64,000 nucleotides of DNA from assembly GCA_963793785.1 (NCBI GenBank), contig CAWCBH010000003.1, positions 1,984,001 through 2,048,000 on the forward strand, given 5' to 3'. The stretch is from CAWCBH01 sp963793785. GTDB lineage: Bacteria > Actinomycetota > Thermoleophilia > Solirubrobacterales > 70-9. Shown here in pieces: positions 1-9,900 of this stretch. The position numbers and the translations under genes are program-made. Every line of letters starts with the position of its first letter. The first letter of the stretch is position 1. A model generated the notes under the pieces. It saw only the letters and a list, made by a program, of their open reading frames with translations, was not told the DNA's origin and ran no database searches.

Positions 1-463
1 CGCCTCGGAGCTGCGCGAGTTCCGCAGCCAGCACGGGCTCTCCCCCGACGACGAGGACAGCGGCCAGGAGGTCGACCTCCGGGACGAGATCGAGGCTGAG
101 ATCGAGGCCGCCACGGCCGAGGTCGACGATGAGGACGAATCGGGGGACGGCGAATCAGCTGGCGACGAATCGGCGGGCGAGGAGACCGAGCCGGACGGAA
201 GCGAGGCTGAGGGCCGCCCGAAACGGCGCCGGCGCCGCGGCCGGCGCGGTGGACGCGGACGTCGCCGAGCCGATCTCGAGGCGACCTTCGACCACGGCGA
301 GAAAGACGGCTTCGGGCTCTGGCTCGACCCCGCGATCGCCGACGACTCGACCTATGCCGAGCACTGGGCGGGCCACCGCGAGGTGACGGTGAGGTTCGAG
401 CCCGACCAGATCGTCGTCCGCCGGGCCGGCGAGCCCGGACCAGACGAGAGCGCCGAGGACTAG
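1..463 (+). CDS. Unidentified protein, C-terminal 153 residues only
   Basis: The reading frame is open from the window edge to a TAG at 461-463, so only the 3' end is present. Residues 15-70 are very rich in Asp and Glu. They are followed by an Arg/Gly block (KRRRRRGRRGGRGRRR, about residues 73-88) and then a 60-residue globular tail beginning LEATFDHGEKDGF. An acidic stretch next to a basic Arg/Gly block is common in nucleic-acid-binding or RNase-like proteins, but the tail matches no family I recognise. The gene converges on the next one, with the two stop codons overlapping by two bases. Function is not assigned. Confidence 0.6.
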   Translation, partial: ASELREFRSQHGLSPDDEDSGQEVDLRDEIEAEIEAATAEVDDEDESGDGESAGDESAGEETEPDGSEAEGRPKRRRRRGRRGGRGRRRADLEATFDHGEKDGFGLWLDPAIADDSTYAEHWAGHREVTVRFEPDQIVVRRAGEPGPDESAED

Positions 464-789
464 TCCACGGCCAGCTGCCGGCCGCCGGCGAAGTCGCTCG
501 CGCCGCGCAGGTAGAGCCAGAAGGCCGCGTCGGCGAGCTGCTGCGGCTCCAATGCAGCCTGCGGCGCGACCGCGAGCGCAACCTCCAGGCACCAGTCGGT
601 GCCCTCGGAGTAAAGCTGGGCCAGATCGGCGGCCCGGAAGGTCGGGCCGATGCGGCGCCTCAGCTCTTCGCGGACCGCGCTGACGACCCGGTCGGCCTGG
701 CGGTAGGCGGCAGGATCCGAACGCAGCTCCTCGAGCCGGCGCCAGCCCTCCTCCCACTGGAAGAGAGCGTTCTCGAACGGGTAGGCCAT
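460..789 (-). CDS. Conserved hypothetical protein, 109 aa
   Basis: Starts at ATG 789 (MAYPFENALFQWEEG) and ends at TAG 460. The protein is soluble, mostly helical, and rich in Trp, Arg and Glu, with no signal peptide or membrane segment. No catalytic motif is visible. The frame remains open upstream of the ATG, but that extension is low-complexity and lies in the coding area of the upstream membrane protein, so the ATG is preferred. It is the last gene of the minus-strand block that begins with ribosomal protein L25. I do not recognise a family. Confidence 0.6.
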   Translation of the reverse strand: MAYPFENALFQWEEGWRRLEELRSDPAAYRQADRVVSAVREELRRRIGPTFRAADLAQLYSEGTDWCLEVALAVAPQAALEPQQLADAAFWLYLRGASDFAGGRQLAVD

Positions 790-812
790 CGCGATTACGT
801 TAGCTGGGACCG

Positions 813-2963
813 TCAGCCCTGCGGCGTCATCGGCACCTGGCGCTGCGGCACCGCCAGCTCCGCGCAGCCGCTCGGGTCGAGGCGGCCTCGGACCTTCCAG
901 ACCGTGACCGGGCCGTCGCGATTGACGACCTGCACCGCCGGCTCGCCGCGCAGCCATCCCGCCTCCGGCGAGCGGATCGGCTGCGAGGGCTCGATGAAGT
1001 TGAGGAATGGTGCGGTGACGAGGAAATCAAGGTCCTCCGCGTTGACTGCGGCGCGAAACCGGCGACAGGTCGGGAGCGCATTGAAGGCACCCTTGGGCCC
1101 CTCGATCCCCAGATAGCGCACCTGGTTGGAGAGGTCGGTGCCGTAGAAGCCGAACCCCAGCAGGCCCGCCGTGCTGCCGGCGAGGCCGATGCGGGCGTCC
1201 TCGGTTCTGCTTGCCCAGCGGTAGGCGGTGTCGAGGTTCATCTCCGGATCGAAGTCCTGGAAGCGATCACGCAGATAGTCGCGCTGGACCGGGTACCCGA
1301 TCGCCACCGTCGCCGTGACCAGAAGCCCGAGGCCCGCAGCGAGGGTGATGCGGCCGGCTCCGCGCCGGCGCGCCAGCACCAGCGCCGCCGGGACGAGAAC
1401 CGCAAGCACCGCGACGAGGGCCCCGAAGGCCCGTTCCGGGGAGCGCAGCACTGCGTCGGAGCGGTCGGTAAGGACGAGGATGCCGAGCAGGACGACCAGC
1501 AGCGCTCCCTGGCGGCGCCGATCGTCGAGGCCGGGCGCCAGCGGCAGCAGGACGAGGCCCACCAGCAGCGCCGGGATCACGAAGCGGATGTTGATCCCGA
1601 AGGCCTCCGGCGCCCCCTCAGCTCCGGCGGCGCTGAGCGGCGTCACCAGGTAGGCGGCAATCCCGAACAGCGCCACGGCGCCGATCCACCGATGAGCCCG
1701 ATTGCGGGAAGCGAAGACCGCGATCGCGGCGCCCGCGATCGCGGCCAGCAGGACCAGCGGCCAGAGCTCCCCGAAAGCCCGCTCCAGCCCAGGCCCGAAG
1801 AACTCGCGCCAGACGCCGGTGTCGGTCGCGTAATGGAGGACCGTGAAGTCGGGACGACCGGTCTGCAGGCGCTCGGGCCCCGGCAGCGAGATCGGGCCGA
1901 GCTGCTCGATCTGCGGGATCGGATTGGCCGCGCTGACGAGATTGCGCAGGTACCAGAAGGCGCCGCCCGCGAACAGCGGTGCAAACCACCAGCCTGCTGC
2001 GGCTCGCCTGCGGCCCGCCGGAGCGAGGGCGAGGACCGCGACCGTGAGCGCCGCGACCGCGGCCAGGACGGTCACCTTGGTGCCTGCCGCCAGCCCGGCC
2101 GCCAGCCCGGCCGCTGCCAGCGGCCATCCGATCAGCGCCGGGCCGCCGTCACGGTCACCGTCGCCGCGCGAACGCGACGCCTCCCAGGCGTTGATCACGA
2201 TCGCGGCAGCCGCCAGCAGCAAGGCCGCCGCGACCGCGTCGTTCTTTGCCGCTCCGGGCTCGCGAACGACGAGGGTGTGGCATTCGAGGACGATCGCGGC
2301 AGCCGCAACGGTCAGCGGCCCCCTCCCGTAGGGGCGGCCGGCGCACCAGGCCGCCAGCAGCGCCACCGCAAGCCAGCCGAGGTTGACGAACAGCGACAGC
2401 GTGTCGCGATCGCTGAGCAGGATCCCGATCGCATGCAGCAGCTCCGAGTTCTGCGGGTAGAACCAGTTGACGAAGACCGTGTCGGTTTGCTGCAGGGCGG
2501 TCGTCGACCCGCTCTGTGCGATCTCGGTCGAGAACGGCATGTGGTACCAGAGCGAGTCGAAGTTCCCGATCCCGGCGTCGAGGCTCTGCCTGATCTCCAG
2601 CCCCCAGTGGGCGAAGACCACCGCGACGATGCCGATCGTGACCAGGGTCAGCCCGAGCGGGACGGGTGGCGCCGGCGGCCGCGCCGCGGCGGCCGCCTCC
2701 GGCCTGTCGAGCAGCAGTGCCAGCGCCGCTCCGGTGCCGGCACAGCAGAGCAGGTAGACGACCTCGGTGAAGAGCCCGACCACCCCGAGCAGCTCCCCGA
2801 TCCAGACCGCGACGGCGACGGCGGCGATCGACTCGACGAGTCGCGCCGGAGCTCCCTCCCAACCGGGGAGAACCCTGCGCCGCAGCGCGACCGCACCCAG
2901 GCCAAGGCCGGTGACGATGATCGCCAGCTCGGCGATCGCCAGCAGGTACGCGCCTGCACTCAA
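813..2963 (-). CDS. Polytopic membrane protein, GT-C glycosyltransferase-like, 716 aa
   Basis: A long integral membrane protein with more than ten hydrophobic segments spread over its length. After the first few segments there is a loop reading FDSLWYHMPF, and further on FYPQNSELLHA. An acidic residue in the first large outer loop followed by many transmembrane helices is typical of GT-C transferases that use polyprenyl-phosphate sugars, so a role in cell-envelope glycosylation is inferred. The start is a TTG at 2963 (Ser-Ala-Gly follow) and no good ribosome-binding site is visible, so the exact start is uncertain. It follows ftsB with a 28-bp gap. It could also be a generic DUF2029/DUF6541-type membrane protein. 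Confidence 0.6.
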   Translation of the reverse strand: MSAGAYLLAIAELAIIVTGLGLGAVALRRRVLPGWEGAPARLVESIAAVAVAVWIGELLGVVGLFTEVVYLLCCAGTGAALALLLDRPEAAAAARPPAPPVPLGLTLVTIGIVAVVFAHWGLEIRQSLDAGIGNFDSLWYHMPFSTEIAQSGSTTALQQTDTVFVNWFYPQNSELLHAIGILLSDRDTLSLFVNLGWLAVALLAAWCAGRPYGRGPLTVAAAAIVLECHTLVVREPGAAKNDAVAAALLLAAAAIVINAWEASRSRGDGDRDGGPALIGWPLAAAGLAAGLAAGTKVTVLAAVAALTVAVLALAPAGRRRAAAGWWFAPLFAGGAFWYLRNLVSAANPIPQIEQLGPISLPGPERLQTGRPDFTVLHYATDTGVWREFFGPGLERAFGELWPLVLLAAIAGAAIAVFASRNRAHRWIGAVALFGIAAYLVTPLSAAGAEGAPEAFGINIRFVIPALLVGLVLLPLAPGLDDRRRQGALLVVLLGILVLTDRSDAVLRSPERAFGALVAVLAVLVPAALVLARRRGAGRITLAAGLGLLVTATVAIGYPVQRDYLRDRFQDFDPEMNLDTAYRWASRTEDARIGLAGSTAGLLGFGFYGTDLSNQVRYLGIEGPKGAFNALPTCRRFRAAVNAEDLDFLVTAPFLNFIEPSQPIRSPEAGWLRGEPAVQVVNRDGPVTVWKVRGRLDPSGCAELAVPQRQVPMTPQG

Positions 2964-2991
2964 GTCGAAGCGGCCCCCAGGGGCGCCCCGA

Positions 2992-3396
2992 TCAGCCCTT
3001 CAGACGGCTGATCGCGTAGGACTGCTCGCCGGCAACGACCATGCCCTGGCGCCGGGCCTGGCGCTCGAGAACGATCGGATCGCCGGCCGACTGGACCCGG
3101 TTGTGGAGGCGGGTGTTCTCCGCCTGCAGCTCGTGCAGCTCCTCCTTCGAGGCGGTCGTCGCACGGTAGGTCTGGACGAAGTCGATCGCCGGGTTCAGAT
3201 AGGAGAACAGCACCGCCCCGAGGACGACGGTCAGCGCGATCCTCCCGACCCGGTCCCAGCGGATGCGGCTGGAGCCGCGCCGGGCCGCCGGGCGCCGGCG
3301 CGCCGCCGGCCGGCGTCGCGAGGGCTGAGGGCGGGGCGTGGCGCGGCGCCGGGTGCCGGATCCGCTCCGGGGACGGGCGTTGGCTCGCGCTGCCAC
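2992..3396 (-). CDS. ftsB: Septum formation initiator FtsB/DivIC-like
   Basis: A 134-residue protein with a GTG start. An Arg/Pro-rich cytoplasmic tail (about 45 residues) precedes a single transmembrane helix (IALTVVLGAVLFSYL, about 52-66). A short coiled coil follows (KEELHELQAENTRLHNRV) and then the family-typical IVLERQARRQGMVVAGE segment. FtsB/DivIC proteins form a periplasmic coiled-coil complex with FtsL and FtsQ at the division septum. The position directly downstream of eno is conserved in many bacteria and supports the call. The long basic N-tail is a common actinobacterial variation. Confidence 0.85.
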   Translation of the reverse strand: MAARANARPRSGSGTRRRATPRPQPSRRRPAARRRPAARRGSSRIRWDRVGRIALTVVLGAVLFSYLNPAIDFVQTYRATTASKEELHELQAENTRLHNRVQSAGDPIVLERQARRQGMVVAGEQSYAISRLKG

Positions 3397-3429
3397 CCTC
3401 GAGCCTTCGCGGCCGCGCCGCGCATGCCT

Positions 3430-4728
3430 TCACCAGGCGGATGCCTGAACGAATGCCTGCAGGCCGGGAAACTCTGCCTCGGCGCCGAGCTCCTCCTCGA
3501 TCCGCAGCAGGCGGTTGTACTTGGCGACACGGTCCGATCGCGAGGGAGCCCCGGTCTTGATCTGCCCCGCCCCGGTGGCGACGGCCAGGTCGGCGATCGT
3601 CGTGTCCTCGGTCTCCCCCGAGCGATGCGAGATCACGGCGGTGTAGCCGGCCTCGCGGGCGGCGCGGATGGCATCCAGCGTCTCCGAGAGGGTTCCGATC
3701 TGGTTGACCTTGACGAGGATCGAGTTGGCGACGCCGGCCTCGATGCCGCGCCGCAGGCGCTCCGGGTTGGTGACGAAGAGATCGTCGCCGACCAGCTGCA
3801 GCCGAGTCCCGAGCCGCTCGGTGAGCAGCTTCCAGCCCGCCCAATCCTCCTCGTCCATGCCGTCCTCGATGGAGACGATCGGGAACCGTGTAGCCATCTC
3901 CTCCCAGTAGGAGGCCATCTCCTCCGAGGTCAGCGTCCGCGCCTCGTGCTCGAGCACGTAGGAGCCCTCGGTGAACACCTCGCTGGCGGCCGGATCGAGG
4001 GCGATGAAGACGTCGGCGCCGGGCTCATAGCCGGCTGCCTCGATGCCCTCGGTCAGCGCCTCGAGGGCGGCGGCGTTGGAGGCGAGGTCGGGGGCAAAGC
4101 CCCCTTCGTCCCCGACCGCGGTGGAGAGCCCGGCCGATGCCAGGGACCGCTTCAGGGCGTGAAAGACCTCGGTTCCGATCCGCAGGCAGGCCGAGAAGGT
4201 CTCGGCGCCGGCCGGGACGACCATGAACTCCTGGAAGTCGATCGAGTTGTCGGCGTGGGCGCCGCCGTTGAGGACGTTCATCATCGGCACCGGCATCAGC
4301 ACCGGCTCGCCGCCGCCGTAAAGCTCGGCCAGATATCGGTACAGCGGCTGCTCGGAATCGGCTGCCACCGCCTTCGCGACCGCCAGCGAGACGCCGAGAA
4401 TCGCGTTCGCGCCCAGGCGCTGCTTGTTGGGCGTTCCGTCGAGCTCGGCCATCGTCTCGTCCAGCGAGCGTTGCTCGGATGCGCGGGCGCCGATCAATGC
4501 CTCGGCTATCTCGCCGTTGACATTGGCGACCGCCCGGCCGACCGCTTTGCCTCCCCACTCCTCGCCCCCGTCGCGCAGCTCCACGGCCTCGAACTCCCCG
4601 GTCGAGGCCCCCGAGGGGACGGCGGCGACGCCGATCGCGCCGGTGTCGAGGACCACCTCCGCCTCGACGGTCGGATTGCCCCGCGAATCGAGGATCTGGC
4701 GGGCGTGAATCTGCTGGATCTGGCCCAT
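3430..4728 (-). CDS. eno: Enolase (phosphopyruvate hydratase)
   Basis: Converts 2-phosphoglycerate to phosphoenolpyruvate in glycolysis. The 432-residue length is normal. The start at ATG 4728 (MGQIQQIHARQILDSRG) matches the family N-terminus, although the frame is open further upstream. Visible landmarks are the catalytic loop with SGASTGEFEAVELRDG, the acidic general acid region DEGGFAP (about 207), magnesium ligands in ALDPAASE, SIEDGMDEEDW and GDDLFVTN, and the catalytic lysine in SILVKVNQIGTLSE (about 339), then SHRSGETEDTTIADL. It lies 16 bp after mazG and 33 bp before ftsB, so it is probably co-transcribed with them. Confidence 0.97.
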   Translation of the reverse strand: MGQIQQIHARQILDSRGNPTVEAEVVLDTGAIGVAAVPSGASTGEFEAVELRDGGEEWGGKAVGRAVANVNGEIAEALIGARASEQRSLDETMAELDGTPNKQRLGANAILGVSLAVAKAVAADSEQPLYRYLAELYGGGEPVLMPVPMMNVLNGGAHADNSIDFQEFMVVPAGAETFSACLRIGTEVFHALKRSLASAGLSTAVGDEGGFAPDLASNAAALEALTEGIEAAGYEPGADVFIALDPAASEVFTEGSYVLEHEARTLTSEEMASYWEEMATRFPIVSIEDGMDEEDWAGWKLLTERLGTRLQLVGDDLFVTNPERLRRGIEAGVANSILVKVNQIGTLSETLDAIRAAREAGYTAVISHRSGETEDTTIADLAVATGAGQIKTGAPSRSDRVAKYNRLLRIEEELGAEAEFPGLQAFVQASAW

Positions 4729-4744
4729 CGGGGTCGGCAGTCTG

Positions 4745-5587
4745 TCAGAGCCCAGCCCCGCTGCGGAAGCGATCGGCCGCCGCGCGCAGGGCCAGCTCCG
4801 GATCGCAGCGCAGCTGTCGTGCGGCGTCGACGAGCGCGAAGAGCGCCTCTCCGAGCGCTGCCTCGACGGCCTCCCGGGAATCGGCCTCCGTGCCAGGGCC
4901 GCCGTCGTGCCCGGCTGCCGCGAGAGCCTCCAGCTCGGCGATCGCCCGGCGCGATCGACCGCCGGCCTCGAGCGGGTCGGGCGCCGTCTCGGTCGCCAGC
5001 CCCCGGCTGGCGGCGCGGCGCTGCAGCTTGCGCGCATAGAGCAACGCCGGCAGGTTCTCGGGCACGTCCTCGAACGGGTCCTCCCCACCCCGCCCCTCGA
5101 CTTCCACCTTGATCCTGTCCCAGTTCTGAAGGACTTCGTCCGCGGTCAAAGGTGGAACCGCCGCCCCCGGACGCGGGAGCGCGGGCGAGTCCGTATCTGA
5201 TTCCTCTCGCCCGCGCGGGAGCAGAGGAGGCGGCGGAATATGTTCTGACCGGTCGGCTCCACCTTGCTGCCGCTGGAAAACGTGCGGGTGCCGGCGCACG
5301 AGCTTCTCGCGGCAGTGATCAGCGACCGTCTCCATGTCGCCCGCGCCTCGCTCCTCGAGCAGCAGGGAGAGGAAATGGACCTGGAAGAGGACGTCGCCGA
5401 GCTCGTCGATCAGCTTCGCGTCGTCGCCGCGCCTGGCGGCGTCGGCGAGCTCGTAGGACTCCTCGACCGTGTGCGGCACGATCGAGCGCTCGTCCTGCTC
5501 GCGGTCCCAGGGGCACTCGCGGCGCAGGCGCCGGGTGATCTCGTCGAGACGGGCTACCGCGGCCGCAATGCGCTGCGGTTCGGCCAC
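4745..5587 (-). CDS. mazG: Nucleoside triphosphate pyrophosphohydrolase MazG
   Basis: Hydrolyses non-canonical or excess NTPs to NMP and pyrophosphate. The 280-residue protein starts with GTG 5587. The N-terminal MazG domain is clear: CPWDREQDERSIVPHTVEESYEL, with the EExxE helix followed by IDELGDVLFQVHFLSLL for magnesium binding. A Pro-rich stretch of about 40 residues (IPPPPLLPRGREE region) separates it from a second, weaker domain. There, ALGEALFALVDAARQL keeps the fold pattern but replaces the usual LGD Asp with Glu, so only the first site may be fully active. It sits 10 bp after the PPIase stop. Confidence 0.93.
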   Translation of the reverse strand: MAEPQRIAAAVARLDEITRRLRRECPWDREQDERSIVPHTVEESYELADAARRGDDAKLIDELGDVLFQVHFLSLLLEERGAGDMETVADHCREKLVRRHPHVFQRQQGGADRSEHIPPPPLLPRGREESDTDSPALPRPGAAVPPLTADEVLQNWDRIKVEVEGRGGEDPFEDVPENLPALLYARKLQRRAASRGLATETAPDPLEAGGRSRRAIAELEALAAAGHDGGPGTEADSREAVEAALGEALFALVDAARQLRCDPELALRAAADRFRSGAGL

Positions 5588-5597
5588 CGGCGGAGCG

Positions 5598-6968
5598 CTA
5601 GGGCGCCTGGGGCGGGGCCAGCGGCAGGCCCGGCGCCGCGCCGGGCAGGCCGGCCTCGGGGGCCGGCTGCAGGCCGGCGGGTCGCGGCCGCTGCGGCAGT
5701 GGCTGGCCCTGGGGCGCGAGGATGCTGACCGTTCCGGGCAGCGCCGGGACCGTCTGCAGCACCGGCGCCGGACAGGCCTCGGGCGGGCCGCCTCGCGGGC
5801 TCTCCTCGTAGCAGGTCGGCGGCGCCGTCGGCGGATGTCCGCTTCCGGTGAAGTTCGCGCAGCGCTCGATCACGAAGTCGTCGGCGCAGAAGGTCCGCGA
5901 GAGCCACTTGCTTCCGTAATCGTCGACGAACTGCGAGAACGCCAGCTGCTGTTGCTGCTGGGCGAGCTGGGTGCGGATCTGCGCCTGCACCTCCTCCAGG
6001 CTCTGGGTGCGCTCGGGCGTCGTCTTGACGACCTCGAACACATAGGAGCCGAGCGGGGTCTCAACCGGCCCCACGATCTCGCCTTCGGGCGCGGCGAAGA
6101 TCTCGCTGTTGAGCGGCTCCTCGAGCAGCCCCTCGGTGAGGCCGGGCCGCAGGCCGCCGTTGTCCTTGGAGGTCGGATCGGTCGAGAACTCGCTTGCCAC
6201 CTGACGCCAGGCGGCGTCGGAGGAATCCTCCTCCAGCTGCGCCTGCGCCTGCTCGACGTCAGCGGCATTTCGGTTCAGCACCAGCCTCACGTCGCGGGTT
6301 GCCGGAAGCGCGAATTGCTCTTCGGCGGCCTCGTAGTACTCCTCGATCTGCTGCTGGGAGACCGGCTCGACTGCCTCGGTGATCTTCTGCTGCAGGTCGC
6401 CGCTGAGCGCCTGCAGCTCGACCCGGCGCAGGACGTCGTCGCGGGAGAAGCTCGACTGCTCGAGGAAGCGCTGGAACTCGGGGCACTCGAAGGGATCTCC
6501 GCCGCTCGGGCAGCGAAAGTTCTGAGTCACGATCTGGTCGAGCTCGGCGTCGGCCTGGCGCTGCGAGACGCTGATCCCCTGGTCCGCGGCTTCGCCTCGG
6601 ATCCAAATCGTGTCGAGGAGGTCGCCGATCGCGGCCTGGCGCAGATCCTCGTACTGCGGCTGGCCCGGCTCCGGCACCTGCTGCAGCCCGGCGCGGGCGG
6701 CGGTCTGGCGCAGGGCGCAGTCGAACTCCGCCTCGGTGATCGTGCCCGGATCGTCCTCCACCTCGTCGCCGTTGCAATCGGTGACCGTGACCGTCTCCCC
6801 CGGGATCTCCTCGACCACCGCGACCCCGTCCGAGGGGATGCTCGGACTGCCGATTCCCTGGGCGACGGCGAAGACCGCGAACAGCGCCACCAGCAGGCCG
6901 CCGAAGACGATCAGCGGCAGTCGTGCCGCCCCTATCCCCGCCCGCTTGCTCGCCTGGCTCGCCTTCAC
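5598..6968 (-). CDS. Membrane-anchored parvulin-type peptidyl-prolyl isomerase (SurA/PrsA-like)
   Basis: I place the start at GTG 6968, which overlaps the mfd stop (GTGA); the frame is open further upstream but only inside mfd. This gives 456 residues. A single signal-anchor helix lies near residues 14-35 (LPLIVFGGLLVALFAVFAVA) and the rest should be extracytoplasmic. A SurA_N-like helical region precedes the parvulin domain (about 224-335), with STDPTSKDNGGLRPG and the end motif VETPLGSYVFEVVKT. The tail is Pro/Gln-rich and contains several cysteines that could form disulphides. The likely role is folding of exported proteins. Confidence 0.85.
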   Translation of the reverse strand: MKASQASKRAGIGAARLPLIVFGGLLVALFAVFAVAQGIGSPSIPSDGVAVVEEIPGETVTVTDCNGDEVEDDPGTITEAEFDCALRQTAARAGLQQVPEPGQPQYEDLRQAAIGDLLDTIWIRGEAADQGISVSQRQADAELDQIVTQNFRCPSGGDPFECPEFQRFLEQSSFSRDDVLRRVELQALSGDLQQKITEAVEPVSQQQIEEYYEAAEEQFALPATRDVRLVLNRNAADVEQAQAQLEEDSSDAAWRQVASEFSTDPTSKDNGGLRPGLTEGLLEEPLNSEIFAAPEGEIVGPVETPLGSYVFEVVKTTPERTQSLEEVQAQIRTQLAQQQQQLAFSQFVDDYGSKWLSRTFCADDFVIERCANFTGSGHPPTAPPTCYEESPRGGPPEACPAPVLQTVPALPGTVSILAPQGQPLPQRPRPAGLQPAPEAGLPGAAPGLPLAPPQAP

Positions 6969-9900
6969 GAGGTCGGCAGCATATCTGCCGAACGTTTGGC
7001 CCCGCGAAGGCCCTCGGCGAGCGCCAGCACCGCCGCCAGACGGGCCTCGGGGTCGTCGGGCACCCGCACGGCGGCGGTCTGCTCGCGCCATTCGTAGATC
7101 GCGCCCTCGACGCCCTCGCGCAGCTTCTCGACCTGCTCGGAGTCCAGCTCCACGCCGGTGACGCTGAGTCGCCCGCCCCGAAACTCGACGCTGCGGGCGC
7201 CGGCGAGGCCGAGCTCGATCCGTCCCCGCTGCAGGGCCAGCAGGTTCTCGGCCTCCGGCGGCAGCGGCCCGAAGCGGTCGCCGAGCTCGTCGCCGATCGC
7301 CCGCAGGTCCCCCGGCGCCCGCGCCGCGACGATGCGACGGTGGAGGTCGATCTTCGCCGCCTCGAAGGGGACATAGGAGGCCGGCAGGTAGGCGTCCACG
7401 GGGACGTCGAGGCGGACCGGCTCGGGCGCCTCGCCGGCCTCGGCGTCGTCGCTGCGTTCGGCGACCGCCTCGTCGATCATCTGGCAGTAGAGCTCGAAGC
7501 CGACCGCGGCGACATGCCCGGACTGCTCGTCGCCGAGCAGGTTGCCGGCGCCGCGGATGTCGAGATCACGCATCGCGATCCGAAAGCCGGAGCCCAGCTC
7601 GGTGTGATCGGCGAGGGTCGCCAGGCGCGCTCCGGCCTCGCCGGTCAGCGCCGATTCGGAGGGATAGAGGAGGTAGGCGAAGGCGCGCTCCCGCGATCGC
7701 CCGACCCGTCCCCTGATCTGGTAGGCCTGGGCGAGGCCGAGCTGGTCGGCCCGCTCGACGATCAAGGTGTTGGCCGTCGGGATGTCGAGCCCGGACTCGA
7801 TGATCGTCGTCGCGACGAGGCAATCGGCGTCGCCGCGCAAGAAGGTCAGCATCGTCTGCTCGAGGTCGCCCTCCTCCATCTGGCCGTGAGCCTCCGCGAA
7901 GCGCGCCCGCGGGACCATCGCCCGCAGCCGCTCGGTCAGCTCGGCCAGGGTGTCGATGCGGTTGTGGAGGAAGAAAGCCTGTCCGCCGCGGTCGACCTCG
8001 CGCTCGATCGCGCGCCGGACCAGGTCCTCGTCCCAGGGGCCGACATAGGTGCGGATCGGGCGGCGCCCTTCGGGGGGAGTCTCGATCACCGAGATGTCGC
8101 GCAGCCCGGCCAGCGACATCTGCAAGGTGCGCGGGATCGGGGTCGCCGAGAGCGAGAGGACGTCCACCTTCAGCTTCAGCTGTCGCAGCAGCTCCTTCTG
8201 CTTGACGCCGAAGCGCTGCTCCTCGTCGACGATCAGCAGACCGAGGTCCTTGGCGCGGACGTCGCGCGAGAGCAGCCGGTGGGTGCCGATCAGGATGTCG
8301 ACCTTCCCTTCCCTGTAGTCGGCCAAGGCCCGCTTCACCTCCGCCGGGCGGCGCAGCCGGCTGACACCCTCGACGACGAACGGCAGGTCGGCCAGCCGCT
8401 CCGCGAAGGTGCCGAGGTGCTGCTGGGCGAGGATCGTGGTCGGGACCAGCATCAACACCTGCTTGCCGTCCGAGGCGGCTTTGACGGCGGCCCGCAGGGC
8501 GACCTCGGTCTTGCCGTAGCCGACGTCCCCGCAGACCAGCCGGTCCATCGGCCGCTCCGCCTCCATGTCGGCCTTGACGGCGTCGATGGCCTCGATCTGG
8601 TCGGCGGTCTCGCGGTACGGGAACGAGGCCTCGAGGGCCATCTGCCACTCGCCGTCGGGCGGAAATCCGTGGCCCTTGCGACTGCGACGCTCCGCGTAGA
8701 GGTTGAGGAGCTCGCCCGCCAGCTGGCCGGCCGCCCGGCGGGCGCGGGCCTTCATGTTCTGCCAGCGCTTGCCCCCCAGGGCCGAGAGGACCGGTTCGCT
8801 CCCGGCGCCTACGTAGCGCGAGAGGCGCGCCAGCTGATCGGTGGGGACGTAGACGCGGTCCTCGCCCTTGTACTCGAGGTAGAGGTAGTCGCGGACGACG
8901 CCGCCGACCTCCCGCGTCTCGAAGCCGGCGAAGCGCGCGACACCGTGATCCTCGTGGACGACGTAGTCGCCGACCCGCAGCTCGCTGAAGGCGAGCCGGC
9001 CGCGGCCCGCTCGCCCCACGGGCGGCTCGGGCGCCCGGCGCCGATGGACGAGACGCCGGAACGGATACACCGCGAGTCGCAGCTCGGGGGCGACGAAGCC
9101 GTCGCGCAACCTCGCCGCCGCGAACGCCAGCCCCGGCTCGGGGGAGAGACGGCCGCCGACGAGCAGCGTCGCGTCGAGGCGATCGAGGTTGTAGCGGGCC
9201 CGCTCGGCCTCTCCCTGGCCGTCGAAGGCGACAACGGTCCGGTAGCCGGAGCGGACCAGCTTCTCGAGCTCGGCCTCGGCCTCGCGCATGCCGCGCGCCG
9301 GCGACTCGGCCCGCGAAGCCCGGAAGGCGTCGGCGTCGTCGTCTCCGGCGCCCGAGATCGAGAGCACTGCCAGCTCGCGGAGCTGGTCGGAGACGTCGAC
9401 GTAGAGGTGGCGGGCGTCGGCGGCGTGCATCGCCGTCGTCGCGTCCTCCCAGGCGTCGCGCAGCGCCGTCTCGATCTCGTCGGCGGCGGCAAGGACGACG
9501 GCGGCATCGGAGGGCACGAGGTCGAGGGGGGCGCCGAAATGCTCCAGCGGCAGGATCGAGCTGACGTCCGGGAGGTCCTCTCCTTCCAGCGTCGCCAGCT
9601 CGGCCAGCTCGCGATGCTCGGCGTCGAGCTCGGCGGCCGGGGCCAGCTCGACCCGCTCGGCATCGCCAAGCGAACGCTGGGTGAAGGTCGAGAACCAGCG
9701 CATCGACTCGACCTCGTCGCCGAACAGCTCGATCCGCACCGCCCGTTCCTCGGTGGCGGGGAAGACGTCGAGGATGCCGCCGCGGACCGCGAACTGGCCC
9801 CTTTCGGTGACCTGGTCGACGCGCTCATAGCCCGCAGCCGCGAGGTCGGCGGCTGCAGTCCCGAGCTCGATCTCCTCCCCGCGTGAGATCGTGAAGCCGG

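Noticed and set aside
2767..5112. A 781-residue plus-strand frame across eno
   Set aside because: It is antisense to eno, ftsB and mazG and shows only Arg/Gly/Pro-rich composition without any domain.
6923..9886. A 987-residue open frame on the plus strand
   Set aside because: It lies antisense to mfd and the PPIase gene, both of which have complete family motifs. High GC content keeps the opposite strand free of stops.
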